A DNA stretch of 6,613 bases from Clostridia bacterium (GTDB lineage: Bacteria > Bacillota > Clostridia > Christensenellales > CAG-1252), in NCBI GenBank assembly GCA_009928745.1, contig SACC01000071.1, forward strand, positions 1-6,613, written 5' to 3'. The position numbers were made by a program, and so were the translations under genes. Shown in pieces: positions 1 through 4,801 of this stretch. Positions within the stretch are counted from its first letter, which is position 1, and each line of letters starts with the position of its first letter. A model generated the notes under the pieces. The model did no database searches. It was not told the DNA's origin and worked only from the letters and a program-made list of their open reading frames with translations.

Positions 1-1
1 C

Positions 2-106
2 CTGCGTCACCTGCCCGGCGCGGGGCCGGACACGCGTGTGTGCTGCCTTGTCACGGGGAACGGCCTGAAAGAGCTGGCCTTTTTCCAGTCCCAAAGTATT
101 AACTAG
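2..106 (+). other. Probable 3' fragment of a foreign threonine synthase gene, joined to the HIT gene
   Basis: The plus-strand frame from position 2 is open to a TAG at 104-106. It encodes a peptide containing CCLVTGNGLKELAFFQ, which resembles the conserved C-terminal motif of threonine synthase (ThrC: hydrophobic run, then TG-x-GLKD). Threonine synthase is the PLP enzyme making threonine from O-phosphohomoserine. The first 80 bases contain 57 G or C (71%), far above the 40-45% of the rest, and most codons end in G or C. The resemblance fades after about residue 28, where the sequence becomes the low-GC HIT gene, so the TAG is probably a chance stop and the native thrC end is missing. The family call rests on a motif of about ten residues from memory. 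The compositional break is seen directly. Confidence 0.45.
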
Positions 107-316
107 AGTGGACAGCGTCTTCAAGCATTTTGCAAGAGTTGCCGCTTGCGATTCGCTCATCTCGAGGATGTTGGGATAATGCTCCTTAGGAATAAGCAGT
201 AAATGTATCTTAGCTTGCGGAGAAATATCTTTTATTATTATCATATCTTGGTCGTCGTATAATTTTGTTGACGGTATCTGTCCGCCAATAATTTTACAAA
301 AAATGCAATTATCCAT
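2..316 (-). CDS. HIT (histidine triad) family protein, N-terminal part only
   Basis: The frame starts at ATG 316-314 and stays open to the window edge (105 codons), but only residues 1-78 (positions 83-316) look like a HIT protein. They begin MDNCIFCKIIGGQIPSTKLY, with the usual CIFCKI..G.IP start and two cysteines (C4, C7) often seen in this zinc-containing branch. They continue with the ISPQAKIHLLLIPKEHY strand-turn-strand and a helix ending LGLE. HIT proteins are small nucleotide-binding hydrolases or transferases. The catalytic HxHxH triad lies further on and is absent here: after E78 the frame reads KGQLFQAVPRDKAAH and no longer matches. A strong AGGAG (327-323) six bases upstream sets the start and overlaps the mtaB stop, so the gene is probably cotranscribed with mtaB. 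In clostridia a HIT gene commonly follows mtaB. Family call good; C-terminus not present. Confidence 0.8.
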   Translation of the reverse strand, partial: MDNCIFCKIIGGQIPSTKLYDDQDMIIIKDISPQAKIHLLLIPKEHYPNILEMSESQAATLAKCLKTLSTLVNTLGLEKGQLFQAVPRDKAAHTRVRPRAGQVTQ

Positions 317-322
317 ATATAT

Positions 323-327
323 CTCCT
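323..327 (-). promoter_or_regulatory. Ribosome binding site of the HIT gene, overlapping the mtaB stop codon
   Basis: On the minus strand AGGAG lies six bases before ATG 316-314. It shares bases 326-327 with the mtaB stop codon TAG (328-326), so a ribosome ending mtaB sits on the HIT start signal. This arrangement suggests translational coupling. Confidence 0.75.
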
Positions 328-1570
328 AGTATTTTTTTCTGGCAATTAGTCCGTCTTTATGCAGATTATCTGCTCTAACCTTATATAATTTACCAAGCTG
401 CGCCGTTGAATTATGAGGGATATAAACTCTTATGTAGTTCTCCGAATATCCCTCTATAAATCTGTCGTCTGCGTATTCGGCAATCACGTCAAGCTCTCTT
501 TCTATAAACATTGTCAGATATTCGCGTTTAAGCGTATCTCTTAATGCTGCAAGTCTTTCAATCCTTGTCTTAACCACTTCATCATTTAGGGCGCCTAAAG
601 GGAATGCCGCAGTGCCCGCTCTTCTTGAATACGGGAATATATGTATATCAGAAAAACCAACTTGTTTTACAAAGTCAAGCGTCGCCTCGAACGCTTCTTC
701 ATCTTCTGTCGGAAAACCTACAATAATATCTGTAGTAATTGCGGATTCTGGGAAAAATTTGCGTATTTTTTTAACTTTTTTGATGAATTCTTCGCGTGTA
801 TAGTGACGGTTCATACTCTTTAGCACTCCGTCATCGCCGCTTTGCAGTGACAAATGAAAATGAGGACAGATATTGCCCGAATCTTTAACCGCTTGCAATA
901 AATTAACAGTTATTGCGTTAATCTCAAGCGAACCGAGACGTATTCTTGCAGAGATATTCGCCGTTGCCTTTACCAAATCAGTGAGATTTAATCCGATATC
1001 TTTGCCGTAAGCGGACAGATTAATACCAGCTAAAACAATTTCATCCGTATCTAGCGAACGCATATTGCACTCAACAATTATATCTCCAAGTTCTCTTGAA
1101 CGGCTTCTGCCCCGCAGATATGGAACTATACAATAGGAGCAAAAATTATTACATCCGTCCTGTACCTTAACGAAGCTTCTGGCTCGCTCTGTTTGACCAT
1201 AATCCAGATTTTCATATTTTGTAGGCAAATCATGTTTTGCATTGCTTTCGCATAGCGTCGCAACCAGCTCTTTATGAGCGGTACCAGCAACATATTTGAC
1301 ACCCTTCAAGGTGAATTGCTCCATATTTTTTTCGCTCGCGCACCCGATTACATAGATATCTGCGTCCGGATTATATTTTTTGACTCGCGCAACGCATTGA
1401 CGAGATTTTTTCTCCGCTTCCTGCGTTACGGCGCAAGTATTGATAATATAAGAATCCGCTGCCTCCAATTCGTTGACAACGGTATGACCTGATTTGCGCA
1501 AGGTACTTGCAAGACTGTCGCACTCGCACTGATTAACTTTGCAACCAATATTATATATTACAATTTTCAT
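326..1570 (-). CDS. mtaB: tRNA t6A37 C2-methylthiotransferase MtaB (radical SAM)
   Basis: MtaB converts N6-threonylcarbamoyladenosine at position 37 of ANN-decoding tRNAs to its 2-methylthio form, using two iron-sulfur clusters and S-adenosylmethionine. At 414 residues it is near or slightly below the usual family length. The N-terminal methylthiotransferase domain carries the auxiliary-cluster cysteines C10 (GCKVNQ), C46 (NTCAVT) and C77 (IGCASE). The radical SAM motif CNNFCSYC gives C140, C144 and C147, followed by IVPYLRGRSRSR, which is typical of MtaB rather than MiaB or RimO. TDIIVGFPTEDEEAF (280-294) and HIFPYSRRAGT (310-320) are also MtaB-like. The last 60 or so residues fit a TRAM RNA-binding domain. 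Extra cysteines at C15, C17 and C59 are unusual. The start ATG is preceded by AAGGTG (1580-1575), five bases away. It lies downstream of the repeat-filled spacer and directly upstream of the HIT gene. Confidence 0.93.
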   Translation of the reverse strand: MKIVIYNIGCKVNQCECDSLASTLRKSGHTVVNELEAADSYIINTCAVTQEAEKKSRQCVARVKKYNPDADIYVIGCASEKNMEQFTLKGVKYVAGTAHKELVATLCESNAKHDLPTKYENLDYGQTERARSFVKVQDGCNNFCSYCIVPYLRGRSRSRELGDIIVECNMRSLDTDEIVLAGINLSAYGKDIGLNLTDLVKATANISARIRLGSLEINAITVNLLQAVKDSGNICPHFHLSLQSGDDGVLKSMNRHYTREEFIKKVKKIRKFFPESAITTDIIVGFPTEDEEAFEATLDFVKQVGFSDIHIFPYSRRAGTAAFPLGALNDEVVKTRIERLAALRDTLKREYLTMFIERELDVIAEYADDRFIEGYSENYIRVYIPHNSTAQLGKLYKVRADNLHKDGLIARKKY

Positions 1571-1586
1571 TTTTCACCTTTTGATA

Positions 1587-1615
1587 ATTATACAACAGCT
1601 ACGTAATAATTACAA
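1587..1615 (-). promoter_or_regulatory. Candidate sigma-A-type promoter for mtaB
   Basis: On the minus strand a perfect TATAAT (1592-1587) is preceded by TTGTAA (1615-1610, four of six matches to TTGACA) with an ideal 17-base spacer. Transcription would start near 1580, only about ten bases before the mtaB ATG and almost at its ribosome binding site, giving a very short leader. The match to consensus is seen directly, but the region is AT-rich and the short leader lowers confidence. It would let mtaB and the HIT gene be expressed independently of the heat-shock promoter. Confidence 0.4.
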
Positions 1616-1637
1616 TAGTTATAGCTAATACGGTTAA

Positions 1638-1790
1638 GATCCCTCCGCTACGGTCGGGATGACAATAGTTACGAATTGAAATTACAGTACAGCATTGTTG
1701 AGATCCCTCCGCTACGGTCGGGATGACAATACTGCGGATTAAAATTATAGTACATATTGTTGAGATCCCTCCGCTGCGGTCGGGATGACA
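1638..1790. repeat. Three near-tandem copies of a 27-bp palindromic element, period about 63 bp
   Basis: Copies lie at 1638-1664, 1702-1728 and 1764-1790. They start GATCCCTCCGCT and end CGGTCGGGATGACA; the third differs from the others by one base (CTGCGG for CTACGG). The intervening 35-37 bases are also related, both ending in a TATTGTTGA-like or CATTGTTGA stretch, so the whole unit of 62-64 bp appears duplicated. Each element can fold: ATCCC pairs with GGGAT, and inside it CCG pairs with CGG around a three-base loop. Elements of this look are scattered in intergenic DNA of many bacteria and produce spurious peptides reading HPDRSGGIS. Function unknown. Confidence 0.9.
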
Positions 1791-1830
1791 GGATTACGGT
1801 CGGGATGACAAGATAACGGGCGGAATGACA
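1777..1830. repeat. Three copies of a 14-bp half-element at exactly 20-bp period
   Basis: CGGTCGGGATGACA at 1777-1790 and 1797-1810, and CGGGCGGAATGACA at 1817-1830, repeat the right half of the 27-bp element at a constant 20-base step. The linkers (GGATTA and AGATAA) are similar. This looks like local slippage duplication of the element's end. Confidence 0.8.
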
Positions 1831-1861
1831 GGACATATTGATATATAAAAGTGTCATTCCG
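1821..1861. repeat. Perfect 10-bp inverted repeat formed by opposing element ends
   Basis: CGGAATGACA (1821-1830) and TGTCATTCCG (1852-1861) are exact reverse complements separated by 21 AT-rich bases. They arise because the element at 1852-1892 is oriented opposite to the copies on its left. No run of T follows on either strand, so I do not call it an intrinsic terminator. Confidence 0.7.
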
Positions 1862-1892
1862 ACTGAAGTGATAACGGAATGGAGGAATCCCC
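1852..1892 (-). repeat. Inverted, diverged copy of the palindromic element
   Basis: Read on the minus strand it goes GATTCCTCC, then a 12-base insertion, then CTTCAGTCGGAATGACA, matching the 27-bp element in reverse orientation. The outer stem is ATTCC/GGAAT instead of ATCCC/GGGAT: both sides changed together, keeping the pairing. A second, competing stem is CATTCCG (1855-1861) with CGGAATG (1875-1881). Confidence 0.75.
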
Positions 1893-1930
1893 TTTTAAAG
1901 CATACCTAATACAGTTGAAAAGTTGTCGTA

Positions 1931-2653
1931 TTACAAAATATCGAGTTCTTGTATAATATATCCTGCCGCAATTATTGCCGCGGTCTCTGCTCGGAGTATC
2001 CGTCTGCCAAGCGAAAAGGTAGATATACCTTTAGCTTGAGCCATATCCGCTTCTTCCTTTTTGAATCCGCCCTCACTGCCGATAATTATGCCAAGCCGTG
2101 TAATCTTACCCAATAATTTAACTAGCTGCGGAAGTGTTTGTGAGTTTTCCTTTTCATAAGCCATTATCAAAAGTTCACCGTCGCGCCGTTCGATTACCTT
2201 TTCAAAAGATATTAATTCGCCGATTGTTGGCGCCTGCGCTCTTCCGCATTGTTTGGCAGCCTCAACCGCAATCTTATTCAAACGGTCAAAATTGATGCCT
2301 TTCTCGGATGTATGCGCAGATTCGAATATGACGATATTCTTAACGCCTAATTCTATTGCTTTTTGGATTGCGATAGTCAACTTTTCATTCTTAATTGCGC
2401 CTAAGTATAATGTAATATCAATAATTGCTTCGGTATTATTGTCAGCTATATCGGTAATTTCAGCCAACACCTCATCGGCTGATATATTAATTATTTTGCA
2501 ATAATAATCTTTACCGCTACCGTCGCAGGCAATAAAAGAATAGCCGTTTTTGTAGCGTAAAACTTTTACCATATGATGGTATTCTTCGCCATTTATTGTC
2601 ACATGGCTGCCGTTCAACATTGATTTTTCTATATAAAATCTTCTTAATTCCAT
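1931..2653 (-). CDS. rsmE: 16S rRNA m3U1498 methyltransferase RsmE
   Basis: RsmE methylates N3 of uridine 1498 in 16S rRNA using S-adenosylmethionine. It belongs to the SPOUT (trefoil-knot) superfamily and usually works as a dimer. The 240 residues are full family length. An N-terminal PUA-like part (about 1-70) starts RRFYIE and has HHMVKVLRYKNGY (26-38). The catalytic domain follows with LGAIKNEKLTIAIQKAIELG (84-103), EAAKQCGR (131-138), IGSEGGF (191-197) and SLGRRILRAETA (214-225), the last two forming the SAM-binding knot. The serine in IGSEGGF replaces the usual proline. The start follows the prmA TGA after one base; no strong ribosome binding site is visible, so translation is probably coupled to prmA. 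The ATG is supported because RRFYIE is the expected N-terminus. It is the B. subtilis yqeU position in the dnaK operon. Confidence 0.93.
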   Translation of the reverse strand: MELRRFYIEKSMLNGSHVTINGEEYHHMVKVLRYKNGYSFIACDGSGKDYYCKIINISADEVLAEITDIADNNTEAIIDITLYLGAIKNEKLTIAIQKAIELGVKNIVIFESAHTSEKGINFDRLNKIAVEAAKQCGRAQAPTIGELISFEKVIERRDGELLIMAYEKENSQTLPQLVKLLGKITRLGIIIGSEGGFKKEEADMAQAKGISTFSLGRRILRAETAAIIAAGYIIQELDIL

Positions 2654-2654
2654 A

Positions 2655-3572
2655 TCAAAACTCTAACGCCACCCAATCTTTCATTGTAATGCGGTTAGTT
2701 GGTACCAGCCCAATAGCGGCGAAGGCATCCAAAACGACGACTTCTCTTTCCTTAATTATACCGGATACAATAATCTTTGTATCTTGAGTCAAAAACGGCG
2801 GCAGTTGGCTCGCGAATTTTATCAAAATATCTGCTGTTATATTCGCAAGAATTACATCGCTTTTCGGTGCGCTGCCCATAAGTAGTGAGGCGCACTCAAC
2901 GGTAGCGTTATCCATAACATTGTTGAGCGTGGCGTTTTCGCGCATATTTTCTAATGCCAGTTTATCAATATCTGCAAAGTAACAACTCTTCGCTCCGAGC
3001 TTTAGCGCGGCGATACCGAGTATTCCGCTGCCGCAGCCTATATCGGATACTGTTTTGTCAGTCAAATCAAGCTTTTCTAATAGTGTCAAACACATTCTTG
3101 TGCTCTCATGCTCGCCCGTGCCGAATGCCATACCGGGATTGATTCTGACGACAACCTTATCTTTGTCATAATTTTGCCAACATGGTACAATAGCAATTTT
3201 GTCAAGCTCAATAGGTGAATAAAACTTTTTCCAAGTGTTGTACCAGTCTTCGCCATCTATATCAACAATAGAGACTTCAAGCGAGCCGAGAGCAAACTCC
3301 GAGTATTCTCTAAGCTCTGCAAGTCTTGTGTCAAGCTCCGCCTGCGCATCTTTAAGCTGCTCCTCACTAGTGTAGCCGGTAACCTTTACAACTTCACTTT
3401 CGGCGAACACATTCTGCTCAATATAGTCCCATATTATTTCACTGTTAAATAATTCTATAACATCTGCGCTGTCAATAATGCTGACACCTTGACTGCCTAT
3501 ATCGAATAATATATCCGCTACAAGCTCCGCTCCGAGCGTTGTGGTATTAATAATAATCGATTTGTATGTCAT
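2655..3572 (-). CDS. prmA: Ribosomal protein L11 methyltransferase PrmA
   Basis: PrmA methylates the N-terminus and lysine side chains of ribosomal protein L11 with S-adenosylmethionine. The 305 residues match the usual 290-315. The N-terminal substrate-recognition domain (about 1-90) is followed by EDWYNTWKKFYSP (108-120), a family signature. NPGMAFGTGEHEST (145-158) is next, then SAM motif I, VSDIGCGSGILGIAAL (175-190), and LANITADIL (242-250), the NPPY-like catalytic motif. The protein ends WVALEF, as expected. ATG 3572-3570 overlaps the dnaJ TAA by one base (TAATG). An AAGGAG lies at 3589-3584 inside the end of dnaJ, eleven bases before the ATG, a slightly long gap. Coupling to dnaJ above and rsmE below is likely. 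Occupies the B. subtilis yqeT position. Confidence 0.95.
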   Translation of the reverse strand: MTYKSIIINTTTLGAELVADILFDIGSQGVSIIDSADVIELFNSEIIWDYIEQNVFAESEVVKVTGYTSEEQLKDAQAELDTRLAELREYSEFALGSLEVSIVDIDGEDWYNTWKKFYSPIELDKIAIVPCWQNYDKDKVVVRINPGMAFGTGEHESTRMCLTLLEKLDLTDKTVSDIGCGSGILGIAALKLGAKSCYFADIDKLALENMRENATLNNVMDNATVECASLLMGSAPKSDVILANITADILIKFASQLPPFLTQDTKIIVSGIIKEREVVVLDAFAAIGLVPTNRITMKDWVALEF

Positions 3573-4717
3573 TATTTTAGGTACTCCTTAAACTTTCTAG
3601 CCTTTTCATCCTGATTATTACCCATAGAGCTTTCGAGTTTTTCCAGTATCTCCCGTTGAGATTTACTTAATTTTTGCGGAGTTTGCACAATGAGAGTAAA
3701 CAAAATATCCCCGTATAATTCCTTATTGATATACTTAAAACCTTTATTTTTCACACGGAAGACTGTGCCGGTCTGAGTTTCCTCAGGCAGCTTGTATGTC
3801 ATTTTGCCAGTAGGTGTCGGAATATCTATTTCGCCGCCCAAAGCTGCTTTGCTAAAAGATATAGGCACTTCAAAATATATATCGTTGCCCCTTCTCTTAT
3901 AAAGCGGATGGGGCTTAACGCTGATAATTACAACAACATTTCCGTTAGGTCCTCCGTTGTCACCGCTCTCTCCCTCGTTGCTGTATGTTATTGTTTGCCC
4001 GTTATCAATCCCTGCCGGTATCTTTACATTCATAACCCGCATATTGCGCGTATTGCCCTTGCCTCCGCAAGTCTTACATGTATCGGTAATAATTCGCCCT
4101 TTACCTTTACAGTCAGGGCATACCGCTTCTTGCATAATCTGACCAAACATTGTGTTTTGTTTGAAAGTAACCGTACCTTTGCCGCCGCAGCGTTTGCAAG
4201 TAGAAAAAGCGGTGCCGCCTTTTGCTCCGGTGCCGTTGCAATCCTTACAGTTTTCGCTTCTTGTAATTTTTATTTCTTTTTCAACGCCAAAATACGATTC
4301 CATAAAATCGACAACTACATTAACCGTTATATCGTCGCCTCGACGCGGCGCAAAAGCGTTGCGCTGTCTGCCACCGCCGGAAAATGAGCTGAATATATTG
4401 CTGAAAATATCATCAAAACCGCCGAAGCCGCCGAAACCGCCCGCGCCTCCGCCATTACTACCACTTCTGAAGGACGGACCGTTTTCGTCGCCGTACTGGT
4501 CGTATGCCGCTCTTTTTTGGGGATCTGATAATATCTGGTAAGCGTGATTAATTTTTTTGAATTGCTCCTCGGCGTTCTTTTTCTCGCTATCGGACGCAGT
4601 GGAAAATACATCGGGATGAAATTTTTTGGCTTTTTGTCTATAAGCGCTTTTTATTTCATCCTCGCTTGCTCCCTTTTGAATGCCGAGCATTTGATAATAA
4701 TCGTAATTTGCTGCCAC
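3572..4717 (-). CDS. dnaJ: Chaperone DnaJ (Hsp40), type I, GTG start
   Basis: DnaJ delivers unfolded proteins to DnaK and stimulates its ATPase in the cytoplasm. All type I domains are present in 381 residues, normal length. The J domain (about 5-75) has HPD at 34-36. The Gly/Phe-rich linker (about 78-117) has GGFGGFGGFDDIFSNIF. The zinc-finger domain has four CxxCxGxG repeats starting at C157, C174, C200 and C214. Two C-terminal substrate-binding beta domains follow, including KPHPLYKRRGNDIYFEVPIS (268-287). The start codon is GTG (4717-4715), chosen because a strong AAGGAG lies eight bases upstream and the protein then begins exactly as the family does (MAANYDYYQMLGI). It lies 84 bases after dnaK, separated by a hairpin, and overlaps prmA by one base. 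No domain is degraded. Confidence 0.97.
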   Translation of the reverse strand: MAANYDYYQMLGIQKGASEDEIKSAYRQKAKKFHPDVFSTASDSEKKNAEEQFKKINHAYQILSDPQKRAAYDQYGDENGPSFRSGSNGGGAGGFGGFGGFDDIFSNIFSSFSGGGRQRNAFAPRRGDDITVNVVVDFMESYFGVEKEIKITRSENCKDCNGTGAKGGTAFSTCKRCGGKGTVTFKQNTMFGQIMQEAVCPDCKGKGRIITDTCKTCGGKGNTRNMRVMNVKIPAGIDNGQTITYSNEGESGDNGGPNGNVVVIISVKPHPLYKRRGNDIYFEVPISFSKAALGGEIDIPTPTGKMTYKLPEETQTGTVFRVKNKGFKYINKELYGDILFTLIVQTPQKLSKSQREILEKLESSMGNNQDEKARKFKEYLK

Positions 4718-4725
4718 AGTTGTTA

Positions 4726-4731
4726 CTCCTT
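4726..4731 (-). promoter_or_regulatory. Ribosome binding site fixing the GTG start of dnaJ
   Basis: On the minus strand AAGGAG is followed by eight bases (TAACAACT) and then GTG. No in-frame ATG gives both the full J domain and a usable spacing, so this site decides the start. Confidence 0.85.
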
Positions 4732-4743
4732 TATGCTTTTTAT

Positions 4744-4780
4744 GACTATGTGCAAGGCAAAAATGCCTTGCACAATAGTC
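4744..4780. promoter_or_regulatory. Strong hairpin in the dnaK-dnaJ spacer
   Basis: GACTAT plus GTGCAAGGCA (4744-4759) pairs with TGCCTTGCAC (4764-4773) and ATAGTC (4775-4780) around a four-base loop, giving 16 pairs with one bulged base at 4774. On the minus-strand transcript the hairpin is followed by ATAAAAAGC, not a U run, so it is not a canonical intrinsic terminator; the plus strand also lacks one. It ends 12 bases before the dnaJ ribosome binding site. From its position it may mark an mRNA processing or stabilising site, or a weak attenuator, letting dnaK mRNA exceed dnaJ mRNA (inference). Confidence 0.8.
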
Positions 4781-4801
4781 TTATTATAAGATTATTAATT
4801 A

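Larger units (their letters stand above)
1571..1930. other. Non-coding spacer between rsmE and mtaB, rich in palindromic repeats
   Basis: These 360 bases separate the rsmE stop from the mtaB start, in an operon whose other spacers here are 1-84 bases or overlaps. They contain three near-tandem copies of a 27-bp palindromic element, two shorter partial copies, one inverted diverged copy, and a candidate promoter next to mtaB. Reading frames through the interval are low-complexity and repeat-derived. I see no gene and no convincing U-tract terminator behind rsmE. Confidence 0.85.

Noticed and set aside
1638..1830. CRISPR-like array
   Set aside because: Only three copies, the spacers are related to each other rather than unique, the repeats are palindromic scattered elements, and no cas gene is present.
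1669..1857. A 62-codon minus-strand frame through the repeats (contains CHPDRSGGIST)
   Set aside because: It is translation of the palindromic elements themselves. Peptides of this kind are well-known spurious calls, and no ribosome binding site supports it.
1821..1892. Intrinsic terminator for rsmE formed by the inverted element copies
   Set aside because: The stems are there, but no T-run follows them on the minus strand in the required position.
3908..4541. Plus-strand open frames of 159 and 129 codons opposite dnaJ
   Set aside because: They are shadows of the strongly conserved DnaJ G/F-rich and zinc-finger codons; the proteins have no recognisable features and compete with an unambiguous gene.
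4783..4788. TATAAT on the minus strand between dnaK and dnaJ as an internal dnaJ promoter
   Set aside because: No acceptable -35 box occurs 16-18 bases upstream (CATCAA, ACATCA or ATCAAT), and the stretch is plain AT-rich sequence.
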